NCBI GenBank assembly: GCA_000993405.1
Contig: LBWB01000012.1
Coordinates: 1 to 37,776 of the forward strand
Direction: 5' to 3'
Source: Candidatus Woesebacteria bacterium GW2011_GWB1_39_12
GTDB taxonomy: Bacteria; Patescibacteriota; Microgenomatia; UBA8517
Length of the DNA stretch: 37,776 nt
In this document: positions 8,494-16,077 of the stretch, one piece after another
How the letters are laid out: every line of letters starts with the position of its first letter
Position numbering within the stretch: the stretch's first letter is position 1
The notes under the pieces: generated by a model
The model's database searches: none
What the model saw: the letters and a program-made list of their open reading frames with translations, nothing else
Told to the model about the DNA's origin: nothing
Translations under genes and position numbers: made by a program

Positions 8494-8500
8494 CTTATTA

Positions 8501-8776
8501 ATGAGCAATAAGCAGAAAGAAGAACAATATAAATTCTTTACAGATGCATTTCACGAAGTAGTTATTCCCGTACTTGAGGATATGGATGCAAAGATGGTTA
8601 CCAAACAGGATATTAAGAGATTAGAGGGAGAATCGGGAGGACTCGATAAAAGGTTAGATAATGTTGAAATGAAGCTGGAGAAAATTGACGGTAGACTTGA
8701 AAGGTATGGAAATAGAATTGACAATCACGGAAAAAGAATTAAGGGGTTAGAAACGAAAGCTTTTGTGACTTCCTAA
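8501..8776 (+). CDS. Small coiled-coil protein of a CPR-typical type
   Basis: This 91-residue soluble protein has a globular-looking N-terminal third (DAFHEVVIPVLEDMD) and, from about residue 33, VTKQDIKRLEG followed by a heptad-like helix (LDKRLDNVEMKLEKIDGRLE) that should form a coiled coil to about residue 85. Small proteins of this layout are scattered through CPR genomes and their function is unknown. The minus-strand 47-residue gene at 15843-15986 shares the VTK-(acidic/polar)-F/I signature and may be a relative. It has its own promoter and sits alone between two glycan genes, so it is not obviously part of the pathway. Confidence 0.7.
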   Translation: MSNKQKEEQYKFFTDAFHEVVIPVLEDMDAKMVTKQDIKRLEGESGGLDKRLDNVEMKLEKIDGRLERYGNRIDNHGKRIKGLETKAFVTS

Positions 8777-8830
8777 ATAAACTTCAACAAATTTAGATTT
8801 GCGTAATCTAATTCTGTTACAATCACCTTA

Positions 8831-9916
8831 ATGAAAGTTGCACTGGTTTATGACCGGGTGAATAAGTGGGGAGGGGCGGAAAGAGTACTTCTAGCCTTGC
8901 ACGAAATGTTTCCTGATGCTCCTCTTTATACCTCGGTCTATGATGAAAAGCGTGCTCCCTGGGCGAAAGTTTTTCCTAGAGTAATCCCCTCTTTTTTGCA
9001 GAAAATTCCTGGCGCAAATTCGAGACACGAATGGCTTGCGGCAATGATGCCTATCGCGTTTGAGACTCTAGATTTTACAGGGTACGACCTTGTAATTTCC
9101 GTAACTAGCGAGGCAGCAAAGGGAGTTATTACAAGACCGCCGGCAAAGCATGTCTGTTACTGTCTAACCCCCACCCGATATCTCTGGAGCCACCGTGATG
9201 AGTATTTTAAGGGTACGACCCTGAAAACCATCTCAAAACCCGTTGTTAGTTATCTAAGGTATTGGGATAGGATTGCAGCTCAAAGACCGGATATAATAAT
9301 TTCGATCTCAACTGCCGTTAAAGATAGAGTCAGGAAATATTATGAAAGAGAGTCTGAGGTTATTTTCCCTCCGGTTGAGATCGAAAAATTCCAAATTCCA
9401 AATTCCCCTCCTTCGCCAAGGCTTCGGCGGGCAAGTAAATTCCAAATTGAAGATAAGGACTATTTTTTGATTGTTTCGAGACTGGTTCCATACAAGAAGG
9501 TTGATTTGGCGATCGAGGCTTTTAATGAACTTGGTTATTCTTTAGTAGTTGTTGGAACAGGAAGCGAGGAAAATAAGCTGAAGTCTATGTCCAAGAATAA
9601 CATTACTTTTAGAGAAGAAGATTTCGGAATAGTTGCGGTTGAAGCCCAAGCGGTAGGAGCTCCAGTTATCGCTTACAAAAAAGGTGGAGCGTTAGATACG
9701 GTGATAGATCCTTCGGTGGGCTCAGGACGCTTCGCGACAGGAATATTTTTTAAGGAGCAGACAAAGGAGTCTTTAATCAAAGCGGTTAAACACTACGATG
9801 ATTCGAATCAACGTAGTGAAATGAGTAGAGAATGTATTAAAAATGCAAAAAAGTTTTCGAAGGAACGATTTAAGAAGGAGTTTGCAAAACTTGTTGAAAA
9901 ATATGTAAGTGGTTAG
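8831..9916 (+). CDS. GT4 glycosyltransferase with two insertions and a missing segment
   Basis: This is a GT-B fold GT4 enzyme, recognisable from RVNKWGGAERVLLAL (9-23), CYCLTPTRYLWSHRDEY (about 112-128), SRLVPYKKVDLAIEAF (about 216-231) and EEDFGIVAVEAQA (about 262-274). Three things are abnormal. A palindrome-bearing insert (9386-9448) adds residues around PSPRLRRASKFQ. A second insert (9708-9741) adds PSVGSGRFA before TGIFF. Between NNITF (about 255-259) and REEDFGIV, the segment of about 25 residues that normally runs through a conserved DEEL-like helix and a FIFP strand is absent. Loss of that strand and helix from the donor-binding domain makes activity doubtful. The gene stays in frame throughout. 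Confidence 0.82.
   Translation: MKVALVYDRVNKWGGAERVLLALHEMFPDAPLYTSVYDEKRAPWAKVFPRVIPSFLQKIPGANSRHEWLAAMMPIAFETLDFTGYDLVISVTSEAAKGVITRPPAKHVCYCLTPTRYLWSHRDEYFKGTTLKTISKPVVSYLRYWDRIAAQRPDIIISISTAVKDRVRKYYERESEVIFPPVEIEKFQIPNSPPSPRLRRASKFQIEDKDYFLIVSRLVPYKKVDLAIEAFNELGYSLVVVGTGSEENKLKSMSKNNITFREEDFGIVAVEAQAVGAPVIAYKKGGALDTVIDPSVGSGRFATGIFFKEQTKESLIKAVKHYDDSNQRSEMSRECIKNAKKFSKERFKKEFAKLVEKYVSG
9209..9223 (+). repeat. Small palindrome AAGGGTACGACCCTG, copy 1
   Basis: AGGGT and ACCCT pair around an ACG loop. The same 15 bases recur exactly at 24681-24695, in the gap at the start of murC. Here it lies inside the GT4 reading frame (KGTTL) in a variable part of the protein. Two exact 15-mers in a window of this size could arise by chance, but the palindromic form argues for a repeat family. 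Confidence 0.4.
9386..9448 (+). repeat. Palindromic insert flanked by direct repeats inside a GT4 gene, copy B
   Basis: A core of about 30 GC-rich bases (9407-9435) contains CGCC (9414-9417) paired with GGCG (9426-9429) and further pairing inside. It is bracketed by AAATTCCAAATT at 9386-9397 (extended by a further partial repeat to 9406) and again at 9437-9448. The insert lies between the IFPPVEIEKF strand and the DYFLIVSRLVPYKK strand, a loop that is short in the family. Direct repeats on both sides look like a target-site duplication. Confidence 0.65.
9708..9741 (+). repeat. GC-rich in-frame insert in the same GT4 gene, copy C
   Basis: The expected protein path is GALDTVI followed by about three residues and then TGIFFKEQT. 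Here about eight extra residues (DPSVGSGRFA) intervene. The DNA contains CCTTCGGTGGGCTCAGGACG, of the same general look as short interspersed repeats seen in many bacterial genomes. Internal pairing is weaker than in the other copies. Confidence 0.45.
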
Positions 9917-9969
9917 TTATAATAATATCTGCTACACTTTTCGCACTGATATATAACTAATATGAATAT

Positions 9970-11055
9970 ATGAAGATAGTAATATTTTGCGGTGGATATG
10001 GCACAAGGATGTGGCCGGTAAGTCGTAAGACACGTCCAAAACAGTTTAGTAAAATAGTTAGAGGCAGATCTTTTTATGAACGAACAGTAGCACGTTTTAA
10101 AAACGGGTTTAACCCTGAAGATATATACGTTTCTACCGAAGAAGCTTATGTTCATTTTGTAAGAGAACAAACACCTGAAATTCCTAAGGAAAATATAATT
10201 GTTGAACCAGAGAGAAGAGATTTATTAGGTGCTATCGGATTAGTTTCGGTAGTTATTGAAAAAAAATCGCCCGGGGAAGTAATGTTTTTTTCTTGGTCTG
10301 ATCATTTTATTACTGATAACAATGAATTTATAAAGGCAGTAAAAGCTGCTGGGGAGTATACACTAAAAACTGGTAAACCAACTTCGATAAACGAGAAGCC
10401 TACGTTTCCCTCGGTGCATAACGGTTGGCTCCAATTAGGTAAAAAAATTGACAAACAAGGTAAATATCCGATTTATGAAATTAAAAGACACGTGGAAAAG
10501 CCCGATGAACCAACGGCCAAAAAGTACTTGAATTCCGGTGATTATCTCATTCACACGGGTTATGGTGCATGGAGATCTGATTTGATGCTTTCCTATTACA
10601 AAGAATACAGACCGAAAGAATATTCTGGCCTTATGAAAATTATGACGGCTTGGGGAACGAAATCCCAAGATGCAGTTCTAAGAAGAGAATACAAAAAACT
10701 TGAAAAGATATCTGTGGAATTTGGATTATATGAAAAATTACCTCAAGACTTGAGAGTTACTATCCCTGTTGAAACTGGGTGGGAGGATGCCGGAACATGG
10801 CAGCTTTTTTATGATGCTATGGTTGAGAAGGGGGAAGTAGATGTTGTCGAAGGAGACATTAAAACAAAGTTTATTGATTCTCACAAAAACTTAATTCTTG
10901 GGGGTAATAGAAAGCTAATTGCACTAATTGGACTTAAAAATATAGCCGTTATCGATACGGACGATGTGCTTTTGATTTGCGATATCGACGAGACACAAAA
11001 AGTCAAAGAAATGTTTAAGATTTTAGAGGGTGAAAATCCTGAGTTTGTAAAATAA
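9970..11055 (+). CDS. manC: Mannose-1-phosphate guanylyltransferase
   Basis: This enzyme makes GDP-mannose from mannose-1-phosphate and GTP, the donor for mannose-derived sugars in the adjacent glycan locus. The nucleotidyltransferase fold is evident from FCGGYGTRMWPVSRKTRPKQF split over residues 6-26, NIIVEPERRD (about 75-84), the SWSDHFI metal-site block (about 108-114) and the HVEKPDEP segment (about 174-181). The usual YLWNxGxF motif of the family reads YLIHTGYGAW here (about 192-201), a real divergence. The 361-residue length fits the GDP-Man pyrophosphorylase domain without the isomerase domain found in bifunctional ManC/AlgA. A TAATAT box ends 6 bases before the ATG. Confidence 0.85.
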   Translation: MKIVIFCGGYGTRMWPVSRKTRPKQFSKIVRGRSFYERTVARFKNGFNPEDIYVSTEEAYVHFVREQTPEIPKENIIVEPERRDLLGAIGLVSVVIEKKSPGEVMFFSWSDHFITDNNEFIKAVKAAGEYTLKTGKPTSINEKPTFPSVHNGWLQLGKKIDKQGKYPIYEIKRHVEKPDEPTAKKYLNSGDYLIHTGYGAWRSDLMLSYYKEYRPKEYSGLMKIMTAWGTKSQDAVLRREYKKLEKISVEFGLYEKLPQDLRVTIPVETGWEDAGTWQLFYDAMVEKGEVDVVEGDIKTKFIDSHKNLILGGNRKLIALIGLKNIAVIDTDDVLLICDIDETQKVKEMFKILEGENPEFVK

Positions 11056-11079
11056 ATTTTTCTTTACAATACTTTCTTT

Positions 11080-11109
11080 TTGTAAAAGAAGGTGTAAATA
11101 AGTTATAAT
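11080..11109 (+). promoter_or_regulatory. Promoter of the sugar-phosphate transferase gene
   Basis: TTGTAA (11080-11085), an 18-base spacer and a consensus TATAAT (11104-11109) precede the ATG at 11121 by 11 bases. The predicted leader is therefore only about four or five bases long, and there is no Shine-Dalgarno sequence. Confidence 0.6.
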
Positions 11110-11120
11110 CCTGCCCGGGT

Positions 11121-11774
11121 ATGTATTACGATACCATAAAAAGAACGATCGATATTGCTGGTTCAATATTCCTTCTTATATTTTTTTCTCCTGTAATGTT
11201 AATAACCGCAGTTCTTATTGCAATAACCTCACCCGGACCGATTTTGGTCGAAAAAGAGAATTTGCATATGAAGCGCGTAGGTAAGAATGGAAAAATATTT
11301 AGGCTCTACAAATTCCGTTCCATGATGGTTAACGCAGACGTGCTTGAGAAAACAGATCCCAGGTTTAGAAGCGTATATATCGAAAAAAGGACAAGCGGAA
11401 GTTATAAGTCTTTTAAAGACACCAGAGTTACAAAGTTGGGTAAAATTATCCGCAAGTTTTCTATTGATGAGACACCGCAACTGGTGAATGTATTAAAAGG
11501 AGAAATGAGCATAGTAGGTCCGAGACCATATTTGCCTGATGAACTAAAAGAACAGCAGCAAAAGTATCAGGGCACCGAAAAGTATGTGAAGGAAGTGCAT
11601 ACTGTTAAACCCGGCGTAACCGGTTACTGGCAGGTTTCGGGTCGAAGTGAGGTGAATTTTGACAAAAGAATTGAAATGGATGCCTATTATGCGAGGAAAA
11701 AGTCAATTTTATTTGATATACTGATTCTTCTTAAAACTCCTTGGGCAATGATTTCAGGAAAAGGGGCCGTTTAG
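11121..11774 (+). CDS. Polyprenyl-phosphate sugar-phosphate transferase (glycan priming)
   Basis: This is a bacterial sugar transferase of the short type. It would put the first sugar-phosphate on undecaprenyl phosphate and so start each glycan repeat. One hydrophobic N-terminal segment (about 12-35) is followed by the membrane-associated catalytic domain: RLYKFRSM (about 60-67), KLGKIIRKFSIDETPQL (about 103-119), MSIVGPRPYLP (about 128-138) and KPGVTGYWQVSGRSE (about 161-175). The length of 217 residues equals the catalytic module alone, without the extra membrane helices of WcaJ/WbaP. The sugar, possibly galactose, glucose or an N-acetyl derivative, cannot be told. Confidence 0.9.
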   Translation: MYYDTIKRTIDIAGSIFLLIFFSPVMLITAVLIAITSPGPILVEKENLHMKRVGKNGKIFRLYKFRSMMVNADVLEKTDPRFRSVYIEKRTSGSYKSFKDTRVTKLGKIIRKFSIDETPQLVNVLKGEMSIVGPRPYLPDELKEQQQKYQGTEKYVKEVHTVKPGVTGYWQVSGRSEVNFDKRIEMDAYYARKKSILFDILILLKTPWAMISGKGAV

Positions 11775-11776
11775 TG

Positions 11777-11782
11777 TAATAT
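11777..11782 (+). promoter_or_regulatory. -10-like box ending 7 bases before the DUF4012 start
   Basis: TAATAT, preceded by TG two bases upstream, ends exactly 7 bases before the ATG at 11790. It overlaps the end of the preceding gene region. No -35 or Shine-Dalgarno sequence is clear. Confidence 0.35.
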
Positions 11783-11789
11783 ATTTAGT

Positions 11790-13813
11790 ATGTCTGAAAA
11801 TTTTAATACAGAAGATAGTGGATCCATTTTAATTCCTAAAATTTCTCTATCCGAACATTCCGAGAAAGAGTTCGACGTGGCGATTAAAAGGATGAGACGT
11901 TTTTCGATAAATTTTCCAAAAGGCAAATGGGTTAAGTTTGTGGGTCTTTTACTTTTGGCTTTAATTATTATTGTAAGCCTTTTGGGTTTCTTAACTTTTA
12001 GGGTATATACAAAAGCACAGGCTTTTAGGAAATCCTTGGAGAATGTAAAACAGGCAGTTAGCCAGCAGGATTTGGAAAAGATTAAAAAAGAACTTAAAAC
12101 TTCACAAACATCTTTAAGAGATCTTGATTCAACTTATAAAGGGATTTCTTGGCTTGGAATAGTTCCTTTTTTGGGGTCATATGTAAGAGATGGGCAAAAT
12201 GCTATTTCTGCTGCTAAATATGGATTTGAAGCAGCAAATATGGATTTGAAGCAGCCGACGTTGTTATTGAAACCATTGAGCCGTATGCTGACATAATTGG
12301 CTTTTCTTCCGATGTAAAGCAGTCCGGTAGTCCCGAAGAGACAACTCAGGATAGAATTGATTTTGTCATAAAGACGATTCCTGATCTTATTCCAAAGATT
12401 GATTTACTTTCCGAAAAGGCAGAGTTGATAAAAAAAGAAGTAGATTTGATTGATGCGGAGCGCTATCCCGAAAATGCTTTTGGTTTTGCGGTAAGAGAAA
12501 AACTTAAGGAAGGAAAAGACCTGGTTGACGTAGCCAGCGAGTTGGTCGCAAACTCTAAGCCTTTAATGGAGGTTGCCCCGGATCTTTTAGGAATCAAGGA
12601 TGAAAAAAGATACTTGGTGATTTTTCAGAACGACAAGGAGCTTAGACCCACTGGCGGATTTATAACGGCTTACTCTATTGCCAAAGTCAATAAAGGCAGG
12701 TTCGAACCCGTATTATCGGATGATATTTATAATTTGGATAATAAATATAAGCCCAAAGTTGAGGCTCCCGGTCCCCTCATCAAATATATTAAGGGGCCAT
12801 ACCTTTTATCAACAAATTTACGTCTCAGAGACATGAACTGGTCGCCTGATTTTGGCGAGGCGATGAAACTTTTCGGCAAAGAGGTGGAGAGTGTCGGCAT
12901 CAAAAATATAGACGGAATAATTGCCGTTGATACTCAGGTTTTGGTTAACATCCTTGATGTAATTGGACCAATTGGCGTTTCCGGTTTTGGTGAATACTCA
13001 ACAAAAGAAGTTCCTGACTGTAAATGCCCGCAGGTAATTTATGAGCTTGAAAGCTTTGCGGATATAGAAGGTCCCATTGTCTGGAGTGAAAACGAGCCCG
13101 GTAAAATTGTCTATGCGCCTCCTAATTATGACAATAGGAAAAAGATAATCGGTCCATTGATGAATTCAATTTTGGCCAATGCTTTGGGGCAACCCAAAGA
13201 AAAGTTGGCTCCCCTTTTTGAAGCTGTTTTTAAGTCATTTATTGAAAAACACGTCCTTTTTTATGCTTCGAATGCTAAAGCCCAGGAGGCGCTTGATGCT
13301 TTTGGAATTGCCGGAACCCTTAAAGACTATGAAGGTGATTATCTTCACATAAATAATGCAAACCTTGGAGGCAGAAAATCAAACCTTTATATTAAAGAAG
13401 AAATTTCACAAGAAATGGAAGTTGGGAAAGACGGTAGTATTGTAAAAACCGTCATAATTACTTACAAAAATCCCGAAAAACACGACGGCTGGCTCAATTC
13501 TGTTCTTCCGAACTGGGTAAGGATTTATGTTCCGAAAGGAAGCGAACTCATAGACTTTGCGGGCGTTGAAGAGAAGGTAGATCCATATGAAGAATTGGGT
13601 AAAACGGTTTTTGCAGGCTTTTTCAAATTAAGACCCGAGGGAATTGCGAAAGTAACACTCAAGTATAAGTTGCCTTTCAAGACAAGTAAGGAGTATAAAT
13701 TATTTATTCAAAAACAGCCCGGCAGTGATACTCCTTTATATTCTGTCAGTCTTAAAAAACACAAGGAGGAATTTTTCTTAAGGGTAGACAAGGAACTAAA
13801 GTTCACTATTTAG
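11790..13813 (+). pseudogene. DUF4012 membrane-anchored protein, split by a 20-bp tandem duplication
   Basis: The first part (11790-12296) encodes a cytoplasmic N-terminus, one transmembrane helix (about residues 50-72) and a helical region. It then runs out of frame to an early stop. The second part (open from 12236 to 13813) carries the DUF4012 domain with YLVIFQNDKELRPTGGFITA. Removing one of the two 20-bp copies at 12216-12255 joins the halves as GFEAADVVIETIEPYAD and gives one frame of exactly 667 codons plus stop, so the ancestral gene is clear. DUF4012 proteins are extracytoplasmic and of unknown function, often near glycan genes. If the duplication is real, only a truncated membrane protein is made. 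Confidence 0.9.
12216..12255 (+). repeat. Perfect 20-bp tandem duplication
   Basis: AAATATGGATTTGAAGCAGC occurs twice back to back at 12216-12235 and 12236-12255. A 20-base gain shifts the frame by +2 and ends translation at 12296. Slipped-strand or unequal recombination between the copies would restore the gene. Confidence 0.95.
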
Positions 13814-14365
13814 ATGAAACCCCGAAATTATTCTTCAGAGGGAATTGTTCTTGCCAGAAAAAATTACGGTGAGGCAGACAGGATTGTTGTTATCTACAGC
13901 AAACATTTTGGAAAACTTAGACTTTTGGCAAAAGGCGTAAGAAGACCAAAAAGTCGTAAAAGAGGACACATAGAAGTTTTTAGCAGACTTAAATTCCAAG
14001 TATCTCGGGGGAAGGGAATGGATTTGATAACAGAGGCCGAGATAATTCAGAATTTTTCCGAAATTCGAAAAAGCCTCAAAAAAGTAACAGTTGCATATTT
14101 TTTTATGGAAGCTACGGGAAGAGTTACTCATGATGAAGAAAAAAACGAACCTCTTTATGAGCTTATTCTTTTGTATATGGGAAAACTTCAGTTCCTACAA
14201 GGAGTATCCTTGAAGAAATTAAGAAGCGATTTTGTCTACGATTGTTTGGTGCTTTTGGGCTTTTGGCCGAAGGGAAAAATTATGACTGATTCAGACAGAA
14301 TTTTAGCTGAGATTGCCGAGCGAGACATATCGACCATTCGTGTTGGTAAGAAACTCCTAACCTAG
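13814..14365 (+). CDS. recO: DNA repair protein RecO (short form)
   Basis: RecO mediates RecA loading and strand annealing in the RecFOR recombination pathway. The N-terminal OB-fold begins in the usual way, with EGIVLARKNYGEADRIVVIY (about 9-28) and KLRLLAKGVRRPKSRKRG (about 34-51). The C-terminal helical part is short. The protein has 183 residues compared with roughly 240 in model bacteria, and no four-cysteine zinc site is visible. Reduced RecO proteins of this kind are usual in small-genome CPR bacteria. The start codon directly abuts the stop of the DUF4012 gene, so the two were probably one transcript. Confidence 0.85.
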   Translation: MKPRNYSSEGIVLARKNYGEADRIVVIYSKHFGKLRLLAKGVRRPKSRKRGHIEVFSRLKFQVSRGKGMDLITEAEIIQNFSEIRKSLKKVTVAYFFMEATGRVTHDEEKNEPLYELILLYMGKLQFLQGVSLKKLRSDFVYDCLVLLGFWPKGKIMTDSDRILAEIAERDISTIRVGKKLLT

Positions 14366-14377
14366 AAATGAAATTGA

Positions 14378-14386
14378 TGGTAAAAT
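14378..14386 (+). promoter_or_regulatory. Extended -10 promoter before the DUF2130 gene
   Basis: TGGTAAAAT is an extended -10 element ending 9 bases before the ATG at 14396, with no Shine-Dalgarno sequence. The following bases TCACTGAAGT closely match those before glyS (TCTGAAGT before 16078). Confidence 0.45.
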
Positions 14387-14395
14387 CACTGAAGT

Positions 14396-15526
14396 ATGAC
14401 AACAACCTTTAAATGTCCGCATTGCGGCGAGCAAATTGAGATTTCCGAAGCTTTGACTCATCAGATAGAAGAGCAGGTTCTTGAGTCTTTAAAAGTGCAG
14501 CATCAAAAGGAATTGCTAGAGGTTTCAAAAAAAGCTGAAGACGAGGCTTTCGAAAAACTAAGAAAAGATTTTGATCTTCAAATTGGGCGTTTGGAAAAAG
14601 AAAAAGAAGAAGAGGTTATAAGAAACAATAAATTATTAAAGGAATTGGAACAAATGAACGATCAAATGAGGATGCTACGAAGACGGGATGAGGAAAGAGA
14701 ATTGGATATGAAGAGAAAACTTGCAGAGGACGAAGAAAAAATTAGAAAAGAGGCTTCCAAACAAGAACGCGAAGCAGTTTCTCTCGAAATTGCCGAACTA
14801 AAGAAGAAAAACGATGATATGCAGAGAGCTCTGGAAGAAGCTAAAGCCAAAGGAACACAAAAATCTCAGCAACTCCAGGGTGAAGTGCTTGAACTTGACT
14901 TGGAGGAAAAACTGAAAAACGCGTTTGTTTACGATGAAATAACTCCGATCGGGAAAGGTGTACAAGGAGCCGATATTTTGCAAAATGTCAGAAATCAAAA
15001 TGGAAAATTGGCTGGCGTAATTTTATGGGAAACTAAAAGGGCAAAATGGACAAAGTCATGGATTCCGAAATTGAAAGAGGACGGGCGGAAAAATGATGCA
15101 ACTATGATTGTTCTGGTCTGCGAAAACCCGCCCGCTGAAATCGATAATTTTAAGGTAATTGAAGGAGTAATTGTTACGTCTATAACATATTGTTTGTCTA
15201 TTGCCAGCGTGTTAAGACGTAATTTAATGCTTATTGCTCAGGCAAAATCAGCATCCGTAAATAAGGACGAGAAATTAGAAATGCTTTACGAATATATCCA
15301 AAGTGATGCTTTCAGACACCGCTTTGAAGCCTTTGCGGACGGGGTTAAAGCAATGGAGGAGGATTTACTGACGGAAAGAAGATCAATGGAGAGGATTTGG
15401 AAAAAACGAGAAACGGAACTTAAAAGGATGCAACTTAATACTTCGAGAATGTTTGGTGAATTGCAGGGAGTCATGGATAACAAACTTCCAGATATTAAAA
15501 CTCTCGAGTTAGATAGCGGAGAATAA
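14396..15526 (+). CDS. DUF2130 family protein (nuclease-like, coiled coil)
   Basis: This is a 376-residue soluble protein. It opens with a half zinc ribbon (CPHCGEQI, 8-15), continues through a long charged coiled coil (about residues 30-165), then has the DUF2130 domain. That domain carries GKGVQGADILQNV (about 188-200) and the ILWETKRAKWTKSWIPKLKE block (about 209-228). The D-x(n)-E-x-K arrangement is consistent with a PD-(D/E)XK nuclease core, a published type of prediction for related families that I apply here by inference. A second helical stretch ends the protein. The biological role is unknown. It follows recO but has its own promoter. Confidence 0.8.
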   Translation: MTTTFKCPHCGEQIEISEALTHQIEEQVLESLKVQHQKELLEVSKKAEDEAFEKLRKDFDLQIGRLEKEKEEEVIRNNKLLKELEQMNDQMRMLRRRDEERELDMKRKLAEDEEKIRKEASKQEREAVSLEIAELKKKNDDMQRALEEAKAKGTQKSQQLQGEVLELDLEEKLKNAFVYDEITPIGKGVQGADILQNVRNQNGKLAGVILWETKRAKWTKSWIPKLKEDGRKNDATMIVLVCENPPAEIDNFKVIEGVIVTSITYCLSIASVLRRNLMLIAQAKSASVNKDEKLEMLYEYIQSDAFRHRFEAFADGVKAMEEDLLTERRSMERIWKKRETELKRMQLNTSRMFGELQGVMDNKLPDIKTLELDSGE

Positions 15527-15552
15527 GAGTGCTACTACCCCCTACAAAGAAC

Positions 15553-15587
15553 ATCCTTACAAAGTGTGAAGGTGAGTTTTTAAGGAT
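15553..15587 (+). terminator. Weak hairpin between convergent genes
   Basis: ATCCTTA (15553-15559) can pair with TAAGGAT (15581-15587), and GTTTTT lies just inside the 3' arm. The 21-base loop and AT-rich stem make it weak. Its position between the ends of two convergent genes is the main argument for a shared terminator. Confidence 0.25.
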
Positions 15588-15591
15588 AACT

Positions 15592-15852
15592 CTAGGATCT
15601 TGGCTGGATTATACCTTTATTTCCACTACTGTATATCGTAACTTCTGCGCCCGGCAATTCTTCAGCGTTTTGGTCTATAGTTACTGTAACCGGTTTCAAA
15701 CCAAACGCTTTATCTATCAATCTTCCAACTCGACTTCTTCGGGGAGAACTATCTGTAACTGTGGCCTTGAGCCAAGCTGGATCAATATTTGATTTCAAGT
15801 TTACTATAACCTCTTGTCCTTCAATATATTGTGGATTTTCTGTTAGTCCCAT
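15592..15852 (-). CDS. Small hypothetical protein, second gene of a minus-strand pair
   Basis: This encodes 86 residues with the start MGLTENPQYIEGQEVIVNLK and alternating beta-type stretches (VIVNLK, ATVTDS, PVTVTID, AEVTIYSS), which look like a small beta-barrel. There is no membrane segment, cysteine motif or recognised domain. Its ATG overlaps the stop of the 47-residue gene upstream by 10 bases, which supports translation as a pair. The two lie on the minus strand in a region of plus-strand genes and end toward the DUF2130 gene. Function unknown. Confidence 0.55.
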   Translation of the reverse strand: MGLTENPQYIEGQEVIVNLKSNIDPAWLKATVTDSSPRRSRVGRLIDKAFGLKPVTVTIDQNAEELPGAEVTIYSSGNKGIIQPRS

Positions 15853-15986
15853 AATTTAACGATTTTGTCTAGTTTATCAAAATACTCACTCTTGTACTCC
15901 GTAAATTCCTCTTTTGTAACAAAGGTGTCTTTCAAACGCTCCTCTATTAAATCTAGATCCTTTTCTGTAAGAATTTGCTTTGGCAT
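15843..15986 (-). CDS. 47-residue helical protein, possibly truncated coiled-coil family member
   Basis: Reading the complement from the ATG at 15986 to the TAA at 15843 gives MPKQILTEKDLDLIEERL, then KDTFVTKEEFTEYKSEYF and a short tail ending KLWD. It is highly charged and helical. The FVTKEEF piece resembles MVTKQDI in the plus-strand 91-residue gene at 8501-8776, and similar segments begin longer coiled-coil proteins in CPR genomes. This one stops before a coiled coil would form, so it may be a truncated member. It overlaps the next gene by 10 bases. Confidence 0.5.
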   Translation of the reverse strand: MPKQILTEKDLDLIEERLKDTFVTKEEFTEYKSEYFDKLDKIVKLWD

Positions 15987-16042
15987 AACTCATTAAAACA
16001 AATGATAGCTTCTAAATCAATAAGTACAATTGTTTATCTTCT

Positions 16043-16070
16043 TGGATTCTTTTGTATATTGAGATAAAAT
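16043..16070 (+). promoter_or_regulatory. glyS promoter, leaderless spacing
   Basis: TTGGAT (16043-16048), a 16-base spacer and TAAAAT (16065-16070) lie upstream, with the -10 ending 7 bases before the ATG at 16078. No Shine-Dalgarno sequence is present. Confidence 0.6.
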
Positions 16071-16077
16071 CTGAAGT

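Noticed and set aside
8339-8500. A possible SRP RNA, tRNA or riboswitch in the gap.
   Set aside because: The SRP GGAAGG..AGC core, tRNA T-loop and common riboswitch core sequences are all absent; the protein-like reading is more coherent.
9079-9093. CAGGGTACGACCTTG, a near copy of the 15-base palindrome.
   Set aside because: It encodes GYDLV, a conserved GT4 motif, and the palindrome is imperfect, so it is best explained by coding constraint.
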